This document shows, piece by piece, positions 7,927-18,202 of a stretch of 38,996 nucleotides of DNA. Under the pieces are notes generated by a model that saw only the letters and a program-made list of their open reading frames with translations, did no database searches and was not told the DNA's origin. Numbering within the stretch: position 1 is the first letter of the stretch; each line of letters opens with the position of its first letter. The position numbers and the translations under genes were made by a program. This DNA is from Rhizophlyctis rosea (Eukaryota; Chytridiomycota; Chytridiomycetes; Rhizophlyctidales; Rhizophlyctidaceae), in NCBI GenBank assembly GCA_027596075.1, contig JADGJC010000335.1, positions 2,379 to 41,374 of the forward strand, read 5' to 3'.

Positions 7927-10803
7927 ATGTCCTCTAGCCAAACCCCCACCACCACCACTCACAGCCAACCCCCTGGTCAAACGGACACCCATTCCCCATG
8001 TCCGCTTCCACTCCCACTCGAGCTATTCCGAGTAATAGCAAGATTCCATCCTCGGAGCGCCGCGAACTTGCGCCGCTCTAACAGAAAGTTTAGCCGTCTC
8101 ATTAGTGTGCACGACATCATATGGGGAGAGGCTGCTTTGGATCTCCGAGAAAAGTCAGAGTCAAGTTGCCTGATGGAAGCTCTTCAACAACGCCACCTGG
8201 AGGTGTTGCGCAGTCTCTTGCCTTGGGCGGTTGTTCATAGGCGGTATTTGGTCGCCATTGTTGTTACGGAGAGTGCGAGGACTGGTGAGGTTGCATTGTT
8301 CAACCTGGCACGGGATGCGATTACGGAGTTGGAGATACCTCACGAAGCAATGAGACTGGCGGTGGCGGGTGGCTGGGCCGAACTCGTGAGATTGCTTTTG
8401 GAAGCTGGAGGAGATCCTAACGCAGCAGTCAACACCCCTCCGTATCCGGACGATTATTACACGGATGGGTTTAGTCTGGTGGGGTTAGCTGCAGGGAAAG
8501 GGCATCTCGATATCATCCAGGTTCTTATAGAGTTTGGCGCCGATGTTTACGCTCGAACGGGTGAACCTCTGTCCTTGGCGGCGGAGAATGGGCAGCTGGA
8601 AATAATCAGATTCCTTTGGCCATTGATGAAGGATAGTGCCAACTACAAAGCGTCCACTCTTCATGGCGCTCTCTGGGAAGCGTCAAGCAGCGGCCACCTT
8701 CCCCTTGTGCTTTACCTACTGGAGGAGGGAGCGGATGTTCATTTTGAGGATGACGATTGTCTTCGGGCGGCAGCGGAAGACGGACATGCAGAGGTTGCCA
8801 AAGTGCTGTTGGATGCGGGTGCAGTGGTTAAAGCAAATGAGGAAGACGAAAGCGCTCTATCTGAAGCAGCTAAGATCGGACGTGACGATATTGTTCGACT
8901 CTTGTTAGGCGCAGGAGCAGATGTAAACGTGGGAGAGGGTAATGCATTGTATCAGGCGGCGGCATACGGGGAGTTGGAGGTTGTGTGCACACTATTGGAG
9001 AATGGGGCGGAGGTGGATATCGGGGAACGCACGGCGTTGGTAGTGGCCGTCGAGGAGGGATGTGCCGAAGTCATACGAAAGTTGTTAAAGGCCGGGGCAA
9101 ATCCCAATTTTGAAAACGGAAGTATCTTATCGGCCGCAGTGGAGAGAGGGGATGAGGAAATTATTGGCATGCTATTGGAGGCGGGAGCAGATGTGAACAT
9201 TGACGGCGGTAACGTCCTGCTGAGGGCGGTGGAGTACGGTCGCCAGGAACTTGTGCGAACGCTACTCATGGCAGGGGCAGATGTCCATGTTGACGGCGGT
9301 ATCGCCTTAGTGAGGGCAGTGGAGTACGGTCGCCAGAAACTCCTACAAATGCTTTTAGAGGCGGGCGCGGACGTCAATGCGAGTGACGGTGGTGCGATAA
9401 CGATGGCGGCCCGAAGGGGAGATGCGGAAATGGTTGATATACTACTGGCGGCGGGTGCGGACGTTACTGGCAAAGGCGAGGACGCATTATCGGCGGCTAC
9501 CAAAAGAGGATGTTTGTCAGTGGTCAATGTGCTACTAGATGCGGGAGCAAAGGTCAACGAGAAGATTGATGATGCCTTGTATTCCGCGGCGGTGAATAGT
9601 TTTTGGGAGATTGTAAAGACTTTAGTGTGGGCGGGAGCGAATCCGGCTGCGCACAACGGAGATATCATGGTGCTAGCGGCACAGCGGCAACAGTGGGACG
9701 TTGTTCAGCAGCTGCTGGATGCCGGGGCAGATGCAAAAGAGGGAGTGATGCGGGCGGCGGTGTTGAGCTCCAATTTGGAGATGATTCGGATGTTGGCAAA
9801 GTCTCTCGTGGATCGGTTGGAGGACGGCGGTGCTACGCTGCTTTCTCATGCGGGTATGTGGGGTCGTTTGGAGGCCATGAAGATCTTGTCCCGGGCGGGA
9901 GCCAGCTTTGACCAGGTTGATCCTGGAACGCGCGAAAATCTTCTATTTGAGGTGGCCGTGCAAGGTCGTGTGGACGAGTTGCGATATATAGCGAGCCTAG
10001 GTGTTGATGTAAATGGAGCAGTGCAACGGGCTTTAGCGCATTCCATTCGTGAAGACAGGCGGGACCGCGTGGAAAGTCTGTTGGGTGTCTTGCCGAAGGA
10101 TAAGTGCGATGTTTCATGGTGGAAATTGGTATCCAAGGGGTATTCAGACATGGTGGAAACGATATTGGGAGGCGGTGTGGAAGCGGCCGTTCGTGACCAG
10201 CACTTTTGGAGAGGGGCACTTGGCGGTGTTCCGATGACTCTAGCCTTGGAATTTGGGAATATTGATCAAGTGGAGGAGTTTATGGACATCAGTTTCCTGG
10301 AGGATTGGTTAGCGTTGGAGTTTGCGATCAAGTACAACAGCATCAGAGTGATAGAAACTTTATTGAGGATAGGTGTTCAGGCGGATGCGGAGACAGTCAT
10401 CAAGGCGATGTTAAGTGACAGAATGGAAGCAATCGAGACGCTTTTGAACGCTGGAGTGGACATACATGCGGAAACCAGGCTTGGATACGTGTTTGTGCTC
10501 GCCATTAAGGAGCGCGAAACGCGACTTGTGCAGATGTTGTTGAACCGGGGTGTGAATAATGACGGCAGATACGATGGAGAGCTGGCGAAGCTTCATGGGA
10601 CCAACAAAAGGGTGGACGAGATATTACGGTCGATACCTACCTTGAAGATGCGGTTCTTGCTACCGTTGGATGCCGACAGGTCGCTGTTCTGGAAGAAAGA
10701 CTTTGAACTGCCGGAGGAGCTGCGGTCGTTGGCTCGGTGTGAGATGAGTGAAGAGAAGGTAGGAGGGCACGGAAACTGGAATCTCGTCATCTCGCGGGTG
10801 TGA
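7927..10803 (+). CDS. F-box/ankyrin-repeat protein, 958 aa (paralog 1)
   Basis: An intronless frame. Residues 1-27 are a Thr/Pro/Ser-rich leader. Residues ~28-75 resemble an F-box (PLPLELFRVIARFHPRSAAN, then LRRSNRKFSRLIS and IWGEAAL). Ankyrin repeats follow over most of the protein. From about residue 335 to 600 they run with a strict 30-residue period, typified by GNALYQAAAYGELEVVCTLL followed by ENGAEVDIGE. These units lack the usual TPLH hairpin of the 33-residue repeat. The role is probably target recognition for an SCF E3 ligase. That is inferred from the F-box-plus-repeat architecture and no substrate can be named. The ATG is preceded by ACACA and is conserved in the downstream paralog (MSSSQ versus MSSTNQ). 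The C-terminal ~80 residues are also shared (VDEILRSIPT, RFLLPLDAD, FELPEELR). Expression control is not visible. Confidence 0.85.
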   Translation: MSSSQTPTTTTHSQPPGQTDTHSPCPLPLPLELFRVIARFHPRSAANLRRSNRKFSRLISVHDIIWGEAALDLREKSESSCLMEALQQRHLEVLRSLLPWAVVHRRYLVAIVVTESARTGEVALFNLARDAITELEIPHEAMRLAVAGGWAELVRLLLEAGGDPNAAVNTPPYPDDYYTDGFSLVGLAAGKGHLDIIQVLIEFGADVYARTGEPLSLAAENGQLEIIRFLWPLMKDSANYKASTLHGALWEASSSGHLPLVLYLLEEGADVHFEDDDCLRAAAEDGHAEVAKVLLDAGAVVKANEEDESALSEAAKIGRDDIVRLLLGAGADVNVGEGNALYQAAAYGELEVVCTLLENGAEVDIGERTALVVAVEEGCAEVIRKLLKAGANPNFENGSILSAAVERGDEEIIGMLLEAGADVNIDGGNVLLRAVEYGRQELVRTLLMAGADVHVDGGIALVRAVEYGRQKLLQMLLEAGADVNASDGGAITMAARRGDAEMVDILLAAGADVTGKGEDALSAATKRGCLSVVNVLLDAGAKVNEKIDDALYSAAVNSFWEIVKTLVWAGANPAAHNGDIMVLAAQRQQWDVVQQLLDAGADAKEGVMRAAVLSSNLEMIRMLAKSLVDRLEDGGATLLSHAGMWGRLEAMKILSRAGASFDQVDPGTRENLLFEVAVQGRVDELRYIASLGVDVNGAVQRALAHSIREDRRDRVESLLGVLPKDKCDVSWWKLVSKGYSDMVETILGGGVEAAVRDQHFWRGALGGVPMTLALEFGNIDQVEEFMDISFLEDWLALEFAIKYNSIRVIETLLRIGVQADAETVIKAMLSDRMEAIETLLNAGVDIHAETRLGYVFVLAIKERETRLVQMLLNRGVNNDGRYDGELAKLHGTNKRVDEILRSIPTLKMRFLLPLDADRSLFWKKDFELPEELRSLARCEMSEEKVGGHGNWNLVISRV
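9202..9381 (+). repeat. Recent 90-bp internal duplication (ankyrin units)
   Basis: The stretches 9202-9291 and 9292-9381 are two highly similar 90-bp units, both starting GACGGCGGT and sharing GTGGAGTACGGTCGCCAG. They encode adjacent 30-residue ankyrin repeats (VLLRAVEYGRQELVRTLL and ALVRAVEYGRQKLLQMLL). They are much closer to each other than to other repeats, so this is a recent unit duplication. Confidence 0.7.
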
Positions 10804-11732
10804 CTTTGATTGATGCAGGCAATCAATCATGATCCGGGTGTGCCCGGCGTTGGCGTTTCATCATCTGAGCACAAGGAATGGGACCAAGTAGAGGATCTTT
10901 GCGGTGTTCAAAAGATGGATTACGATTCACGGGAGCAGGTAGGTGGTTGGTAAATAGTAGGAGAGGAATCCAGATATTGATCGTTTCCCTTTTGCAGATT
11001 GATACCAGAAGATTGTGGAGACGACTGGTGGACGGGCGGTGAAGGGGCGCGTGGATAGGGCTTGGTGGCGTGTGAAGTAATGCTGAAAGTGCACATGGTT
11101 GTAGCAACATAAAAGTTTTACCCGTTGAGATTCTCAATCAGACTACAAACTTATGTAAAGCGGCCCGCATGCTCTTTGGAGGACTGAATTGCTCCGCAGG
11201 AAAGTGATGCCTGGCAAAATTTCAAAAAGTAAAATACTGATCATGCTTTCAGCTTTACATCCCACTTGAAACCAGGCCGTCATGCCATGATGGACCTTTG
11301 AGTTGGTTTCAGGCGTGATATTCTTTCTTAAAGAAGCGATACATCATTACTATTCGCCCAAAGTGTCCTAAAACACCCAGCGAATAGTCTGATGGCACTA
11401 CCTCGTCCATTGGAGTATGAGAATCAGTAGAATGCGTGCAAAGTGGTGTTGGCCCTTGTTAGCTTGAGTTAGCTGCTTATCAATCAATATGACCAGGTTC
11501 TGATGTCCGAAAGTGCAAGATTTCCTTTTTCTACTTTTTCTCCTGAATTTTTTCTCCAAAATACCTACAACTTCACCTTGATTTCAACTGGGAATCAGCA
11601 AAAGCATTTTGGTCGTCTCGTTTCACAGTCTCGACAGGACACCCGCATTTTGCACCTCCCCCTTAAACCTGAACTGTGCTCATTATAAGTGTCCTCGAAT
11701 CAGACGCGCCTTCCACTTTCCAAACCTCCAAA
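10804..11732. other. Spacer between the two F-box/ankyrin paralogs
   Basis: 3' flank of the first paralog and promoter/leader of the second. No further gene is recognised. The segment ~11041-11115 is similar to the 3' flank of the second paralog (see the repeat entry). The leader just before 11733 is C/A-rich, as in the first copy. Confidence 0.45.
11041..11115. repeat. Duplicated 3' flank of the ankyrin genes (partner 14470-14543)
   Basis: About 75 bases starting GAAGGGG and containing GTGTGAAGTAATGCTGAAAG and GTTGTAGCAACATAA align without large gaps to 14470-14543 (GCGAAGTACTGCTGGAAGTG, ATTGTAGCAATATAA). The tandem duplication therefore included at least 300 bases downstream of each stop codon. 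The shared TGTAGCAA(C/T)ATAA may mark the polyadenylation region. Confidence 0.6.
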
Positions 11733-14235
11733 ATGTCGTCCACCAACCAATCCTCTCCCGCAGCCCAACTCCCCTCTCCGACCGACACCGTTGCCCTACC
11801 TCCTCTTCCACTCCCACTCGAGCTCATCCGAATGATCGCAAGATTTTCCCCCGAAGCCTGCGCAAAGTTACGTGGTATGAACAAGAAATTCCGCAAATTC
11901 ATTGTTTACCATGACTACGTATGGGCGCTTTATGGAGACTTTTTGCGATACGGAACGTCCACTGATTCACACTTCATATTCGCGCTCAAGTCCGACCACA
12001 TGGAAGTGTTACGTAGTCTCCTACCTTGGGCACGAATTCATAAGCCTTCGCTTCTGGAAGAAATGATTATTTACGGGTCGAGGTTTGAGGAATTTGAGTA
12101 CTATATCGACCTCGCGCGAGGGGGAGTATCCGGGTGTGAGGATTCCGGACCAAGCTATGTTTATTGCGGTTGAGCGTAAACGTATCGGGATGCTGAAGTC
12201 GTTCTTGGTAGTTGGGGGGAGTATTGATGCACGAATATACCACGGACTATGTTGCGGCCATGAAGATGACGATGCGAGTCTTCTGCAAATGGCTGTGGCA
12301 GGAGGAGATATGGATGTCATCCAAATGCTGTTGGAGGCAGGTGCGAACGTGCTGGATGATGATGCGGAGAAACTCATGTCGTTGGCGGCTCAGTACGGAA
12401 GATTGGAAGTTGCGAAATTCCTCCTACCCATCCTTAGGGACGGTCTGACATACGATCCTGTTACTCTTCATACAGCTCTTGTGGCAGCATCTACCGCCCT
12501 CCCCATTTCCATTCCCATGGTGCAGTATCTACTTGCGGAGGGAGCGGATGTCCATTATGACAACGACAATTGCCTTACGGCTGCGGTGGAAGGGAAGCAT
12601 GATGAGCTCATGAGATTGTCATTGGATGGGGGTGCTGTGGTGAGGGCTGATGACACCGGCAAGAACGCGTTGTGGGATGTGGCGTGTTGTGGACGCAATG
12701 ATCTGGTCCAATTATTGCTGGAGGCAGGGACGGACCCGGACATAAGTGGGGGGTCCGCGCTGTATTGGGCTGCATCATTTGGAAAAGTGGAAGTTGCCTG
12801 TACATTATTGAAAGCTGGGGCGGATGTCGATTGCGCGGAGCCCACGGCGTTAGTGGGGGCTATGGAGCGGGGTCACATCGAAGTGATACGGTTGCTGTTG
12901 GCGGCGGGGGCGGATGTCAATATGGACGTTGGTCTTCCCTTGATTGCGGCCGTGGAGTTTGGACATTCGGAAATCGTGCGGTTGCTGATAGATGCCGGGG
13001 CGGACTCCAATGCGAGAGACGGGCAACCATTATTTTCGGCGGTACGGGCGGGACATGCGGACATTACACAAATACTATTCGAAGGAGGGGCGAATCTTGA
13101 CGACAGAGAGGGTTGGGGCTTGAGTTTGGCGGCAGGGTTGGGACAGTGGGAAGTGGCGCAAGTGCTTTTGGAAGCCGGGGCGGTGGGGACTCCCACGGTA
13201 TTGGAGTCAGCAGCAAAGAGCAGAGAAGTAGGAATCATACGGTCTGTGTTGAGGGGAACGGCGGATTTGAAGGAAGGCGCTGCGAATGCATTACGGGCGG
13301 CGGCGCTGCGGNNNNNNNNNNGTGATGTTTTGGTCATGATGGTTCTGTCACAAGCGGGTGCCAGCTTCGACTACTTCGATGTCAACGAGCAGCAGAAGTG
13401 TGCAATTGACATCGCGATCGCCGGTCATTTGAAAGCTTTGCGGTATATGGCGGATCTCGGTGTCAGTATGCGTGGGGTGTTGCACGCGGCTTTTTCGCAC
13501 GCTATTCGCTATGATAAGTATGAACTCGTCGAAGTTCTGCTTGTTTATGTGAAGGACCGCAGGTATGATGGTGTTTGGTGGAAGTGTATCGCTAAGAGGA
13601 ATATTGAGATGGTGGAAATGCTCTTGAGGGGAGGTGTCAAAGGGGAAGTCCATAATCAATATTTTTGGAGAGAGGCGCTGGGCGGCACCCCGATGGCTTT
13701 GGCTGAGACGTTCGGAAATGCTGAACGCCACAAGCTTTACAGACGCATGCCCTATTTCAGTGATGCGGAAGATTGGAAGCTTGCGGTGGAGTTTGAGGGG
13801 GTTGAAGTTGTTCAGGCGCTTCTTTCTATTGGATTAAAGGGGGACGAACACGCGGTTGGGAAAGCGATATATCAATGTAATGTGGAAACAGTAGAGGTGT
13901 TGTTGGATGCGGGAGCCGATATACATGGGAAGACCGAGTATGGGTATCCTTTCTTGTTTGCAGTTAGGCATGGCATGAAGCGGATGGTACAGATGTTGGT
14001 GGATAGGGGTGTGAATGCGGATGGGAGGTACGATGAAGAGCTGGCGAAGCTTCGAGGTATGGATGAGGAGGTGGATGAAATTCTACGGTCGATCCCTACC
14101 ATGCGGAAGCGGTTCCTCCTCCCGTTGGATGCCGATGGAACTCTATTCGGCAAGAGGCATTTCGAGTTGCCGAAAGAGTTGCGGATGTCGGGCCAGCGTG
14201 AGGACATTCGGCAGAAGGTGGCGTCCATTCCATGA
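11733..14235 (+). CDS. F-box/ankyrin-repeat protein (paralog 2), frame broken near 12115
   Basis: Paralog of the gene at 7927-10803, with the same layout: MSSTNQ start, a PLPLPLELIRMIARF F-box-like block, MEVLRSLLPWA, 30-residue ankyrin units, and a C-terminus with VDEILRSIPT and RFLLPLDAD. The frame from the start is open only to a stop at 12171-12173. The rest, 12085-14235, lies in another frame. The junction falls in GACCTCGCGCGAGGGGGAG (about 12110-12128). Loss of one CG from the CGCG run, or one extra base, would account for it. A 58-bp intron with non-consensus sites could also bridge the frames. Against that, IDLAR before the junction and IPDQAM after it align to FNLARD and IPHEAM of the intact paralog. 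A 10-N gap at 13312-13321 lies within the repeats. It is either a working gene with sequence errors or a young pseudogene. Confidence 0.75.
13312..13321. other. Assembly gap (10 N)
   Basis: Ten unresolved bases inside the ankyrin repeats of the second paralog. Aligned to the intact paralog, the flanks RAAAL and SQAGASFD are separated by 13 residues here but by 41 between RAAVL and SRAGASFD. The true gap is therefore likely ~84 bases larger than drawn. The reading frame is preserved with 10 N, which may be coincidence. Confidence 0.9.
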
Positions 14236-15109
14236 TGTTGCCCAAATACTTTTGTTTTGTGCTTACCCAGCTTTACGTAGGGATCGGGAGAAACTGATGA
14301 ATCTGGTGATAATGGCTCGGCATGGATGGAGGAGGAGCATGATTATGACTCGTCGGGGTCAGGTGAGCACTTTGCTTCATGCATTCGCTTTGGCGAAAGT
14401 CCCCATTATGACTATCCCGCGATTGCAGATTTGTGCTAGAAGGTGGCGGATACGAAGGTGACTGGCTTTGAAGGGGTCGATAGATAAGACTTGTTGTTGT
14501 GCGAAGTACTGCTGGAAGTGCACTTGATTGTAGCAATATAAGGCAATTTCAGTTTCTTATCTTATATTACGAATAACAAGCTCCAAAGGTTATGATGCAA
14601 TAGTTCACATTTTCATCGAAGCAGGCGGATAGGTAAATTCTCTTGTCCATATGGCGGGCGAACAACGTGATGAGGTCGCTGTCAGATTGCTGTATGGCCA
14701 TCCGGATGTGGGCATTGGTGGACAAGATTGGCTGTCTTCGAAGATGGCATCTTGGGATAATTTGCAACAAGGAATGTATGGGGATTAGCAATGGTGTAGG
14801 TCATTGGCAAAGCAAATGCTCTTCAAAAAGGGTTAAGGGTCTCGTCCACGCCCTCAAGTGTGTGCAGTTGAGAGGCAATCTCATATGCCAAGCGAAAGTG
14901 ATGTGTGGCAGAAGTTGTACATCCTGATGATCATGTGAACATGTTACAAAAGGAAGCCAGATAGGTACACTCGTCCAGTAACTACAGTATGCTTGAACTA
15001 GTCTGTGTGGAGTGATGTGGTACGCAAGTGCTCTTCTTCTGTTTGACCCCAGATAAATGTAAATCGATTTGCCTTTCTCAAACACCTGTCTTCAACCTTT
15101 CAGCTCACC
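14236..15109. other. Convergent intergenic region
   Basis: 3' flank of the second ankyrin gene (including the duplicated segment at 14470-14543) and of the minus-strand gene ending at 15110. No gene, RNA or strong repeat is recognised. Confidence 0.45.
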
Positions 15110-15397
15110 TCACACTTGCACAGTAAAAACTGGCTGCGCCGACGACTTCGATTTGTTTTTAGATCGAATACAAATATAAAGGGCAACAAGGATGATGACG
15201 ATGACGATGACGGCAATCACGACCTTCCCGGGTGCGTTTTGGAAGAAGGACGTGGCTACTTGCTGTGCACCTTCCTCGACGATCCTGGAGGAAGTTGAGG
15301 CAAGGACGCGTGCGGGTATGATGCCTATGAGTGCGAAGAGGAGAAATGTGATGGGAGCGGGCGGGGAAGAAGCGCGGAGGAGATTGGATGGTGACAT
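15110..15397 (-). CDS. Small single-pass membrane protein (95 aa)
   Basis: An uninterrupted frame starting MSPSNLL. A hydrophobic N-terminal segment (about residues 15-34, ITFLLFALIGIIPARVLA) reads as a signal peptide. A short Ser/Gln-rich luminal part (about 35-57) follows, then a very hydrophobic span (about 58-79, VVIAVIVIVIILVALYICI), then a short basic tail (RSKNKSKSS). That predicts a type I membrane protein with a tiny ectodomain. No family is recognised. It is in the same orientation as the next gene (16788-18202), which also has a signal peptide and a single span, but the two are not obviously homologous. The start is the first ATG and gives the signal-peptide arrangement. Confidence 0.6.
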   Translation of the reverse strand: MSPSNLLRASSPPAPITFLLFALIGIIPARVLASTSSRIVEEGAQQVATSFFQNAPGKVVIAVIVIVIILVALYICIRSKNKSKSSAQPVFTVQV

Positions 15398-16787
15398 TTT
15401 TGATTGATGAGTGGGGTTTGGTGCGGTGGTGGTGTGATTCTGTATTGTGTGGAGATTGCGTTTTGGTGATGGAGGGAGCAGGGAAGGGCGGTCTTCCGTT
15501 TTGATACATACGATGAAGTATGTGAGGGGAGAGAAGGGAACCCAAAAACGTTATCGAGCATTCTGGGGGAAGCCATCAGCGTTATCCGGAGTGTGCAGTT
15601 GTAATCCTGTTGTAAGCGCAGTCTAAAGCTCTGGAACTATCATCAAACTTTGACGTTGACATTTAATGCGCCCGACAGGGGCTTCGAGGAAAGAAAACCG
15701 AGCATTCGTTTCGAAGCTTTTTGTGAATTTTCCTTTTTCAGTGCGTGCGGCAAGGAGAAGGAGTTCGGCGAAGTCATAAGTGTGACCATGGAGGTATGCA
15801 GGCATCCGAAATGGATGGGTGTGTAGCAAAAGGTGGAGTCTCACAACCCACAGGGGAGATTTGACGGATTGCAGGGCGCATCGGTGCCCCTCAAGCAGAA
15901 TCGACGGTCTGGAAGGGGCCGGGAATGGCTGAAGGGGTTGCAAAAGAATCTCGATTCTTAGTCGCATCGTTGTCCGTGCAGTGCACAACTAAAGCCGGAA
16001 GGTGGGCTCCGATACTCCGAGACGACGGAGTTGACCATGCGCGCGACTCAAGGAGTCAAGGGGGATCAAGGTGGCTCCCACCGGTGGGCAGCGACATCTC
16101 GCACAGCCCACTTCAAGTTCAGGAGAGTGCACTGCTATGTCTAACACTGCAGGACACAATTGTGCATCAGGAACTCCCGCGACTTCGAGAAGGAACTGAG
16201 CTCGTAGGTATCAAACATTTTGACGCCCTCCACAGCTTTTGGTGCCCCCATCCACATAGCCGCGCAAGAAACAGGAACAAAAATGGTTGGGCAGAAAAAA
16301 TGGGTATGAACCCCTATTGTCTTAATCTAATTACAAAGGTACAAAGTCCTGTTACTGTGTGCCTTATGCTTCCCCCTCCCACATTACGTGACTCTACATA
16401 ATAGACAGTACAAATACAATGTAGCAAGGTTGTTTATGGCTATCCGCAAAGTGGAATGCGTTCTTGGCCCAACGATATGTCCAATCGGGCGGTGGGACGG
16501 TGCGTTCACGTATGGAGCAAACTTCAAGACTAGCCGCATGTGGAAGGGAGAAAAGATGTGATGCAATCCCTTGCGAGCGAGAAACCGGACCTCGGGATAC
16601 TGGACATCGTTCCGCCATCGGCTTCCGCCATGGGTCCCACGATGTCCGTTTAACCCCTTCCTCCTTCCCTTCTCTCCCCCTCCCTCCCTCCCCCCAATTC
16701 CCTTCCACTTCTATTGGCTCCCCCCAACTCAACCGCCACCGTCCCCCTTTCCCCGTGCCCCTTTCCCCGGCACACCCCCCTTCCCCT
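15398..16787. other. Intergenic between two minus-strand genes
   Basis: Promoter side of the gene at 15110-15397 and 3' side of the gene at 16788-18202. About 16640-16785 is strongly pyrimidine-rich (C/T tracts), a low-complexity stretch next to the stop codon of the latter. Short open frames are present but none is convincing. Confidence 0.45.
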
Positions 16788-18202
16788 TTAGTATCTCGTG
16801 ACTCCAGGGTTGCTACCGGCCGTTGATGCAGGCGGAGGTGGGTAAGCGTGAGCACCACCATACGGATCTCCATACCCAGGGTGCTGACCAGGCACTGGCG
16901 ATGCCATTCCCCCTGCATATGGATCTGCGTACCCATATGCTCCTACTGCCGATCCCGGTGCAGGTGGTGCGCCACCATAATAAGCATATTGTGCATTCGG
17001 GTCATACCCGCCTTCATATCCAGCGTAACCCGAGTACGCTGTGGTTTGTGTGTCTGCCCGGTGGAGCCCCATGTCGTAACCGCCAGCACCAGCGATAGGG
17101 TGAGGCTGTGGAGGAGCGGTTTCATTCAGCTCCATCCAGTGTTTGCGGTTGTTGGTAGGTGATAATCGGCCGGAAACTGAAGGCCTGTTGCCCGATACCA
17201 CTGAACCGGCTGTTGGAGGGTCCTGAGGCCCGTACTCGTCTCTCATCATGCGGGCTTTGAAGTTGTTGGAGGGACGGAGAGCGGCTTTGCGGAAGATGAA
17301 GATTCCGACGAGGGCGGCGACGAGACCTCCTCCACCTGCGATGGCGCAGATGATGATAATTTTGGTGCTGCTGCTGCCGCCGCTGCTGGATCCGGAGGTG
17401 CTGGGAGGGGCGGTGGGGGAGGCGGTTGCGGAAGTGCTGGTGTGGGAGGTGGTGGTGGATTGATTGGGGTTTCCGGCGGCTGTTGTTGTTGTGATGGCGG
17501 CAGTTGTGGTGGTGGATATTGTGGTGCCGGTAGTGGGTGATGCTACGGGAGAAGTGGTGGGCGATGCGGTGGTGGGAGAAACTGCTGGAGGAACAGTGGT
17601 TGGTGGCACTGTTGTGACGGGCACGGTGGTAGTCGTCAAGGGATTCGCTGCATTGATGATAATCATTAGTTTATGTGTATCTTATATGCTTGCCCACCTT
17701 ATGGCATTCCAGGACAAATTTGCGATTGTCATGATTTGAGCCAATCATCTTCCTCACATGATCCTTCTGCATATGTTATGCGCAAAACCGACTAACCCTC
17801 CAAGCCGCCGAAGATCCTCCCCTCTTGTGCATAAGATAGTGTTGACCTCTCCCTTCCCGTCCATGTTCAGACAGCTTCACCTCCACCTCGCCATACTATG
17901 TGCTCCACGAACTGCAAACTCAATCAACGACACTTACGTATTACTTGTCTTCTCTCCAGTTTGCGACCATGGGCAGCTCCATCCACCTTCTTCCTCGTGC
18001 CCTCATTCGGCACCACCACTCCGATCCGTATTCTCCGCCCGAAATCTTTCAAATCCGAAGCTTTCACATCTTTCGATTCTGATGGGTCGTAAAGGGCGGA
18101 TGCGTTCACGAAAGATGAGCATAAGAGGATTGATGCTAAAAAGAGGAGAGTGAGGATTGTTGATAGCGAGCGTATGGAGCGCGGTTGATTTGATGATGAC
18201 AT
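16788..18202 (-). CDS. Ser/Thr-rich single-pass surface protein (Mid2/WSC-sensor-like architecture)
   Basis: The model is exon 1 18202-17938 and exon 2 17647-16788, giving 374 residues. The intron has a GTAAGT donor and an AATGCAG acceptor, both phase 1. Its 290 bp is long for this locus, so a small internal exon may be hidden. Residues ~1-35 are a signal peptide (core LSTILTLLFLASILLCSSFV). A basic segment with RRIRIGVVVP and KLERRQ follows, then a ~100-residue Thr/Ser/Pro-rich mucin-like region likely to be O-glycosylated. Next is a membrane span (IIIICAIAGGGGLVAALVGI) with FRK at its inner edge, then a ~150-residue cytoplasmic tail rich in Gly, Tyr, Pro and Ala (repeats such as GGYDPNAQYAYYGG and YGDPYGGAHAYPPPP). 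The layout is that of fungal wall-stress sensors and Skg6/Mid2-type proteins. The sequence itself is too biased to assign a family. Confidence 0.7.

Noticed and set aside
8952..9668. 238-codon minus-strand frame opposite the first ankyrin gene
   Set aside because: A shadow of the 30-residue repeat coding on the plus strand; its Ala/Ser/Pro periodicity mirrors the ankyrin units.
12083..12140. A 58-bp intron to explain the frame change in ankyrin paralog 2
   Set aside because: Donor and acceptor are poor, and the sequence inside aligns to coding sequence of the intact paralog.
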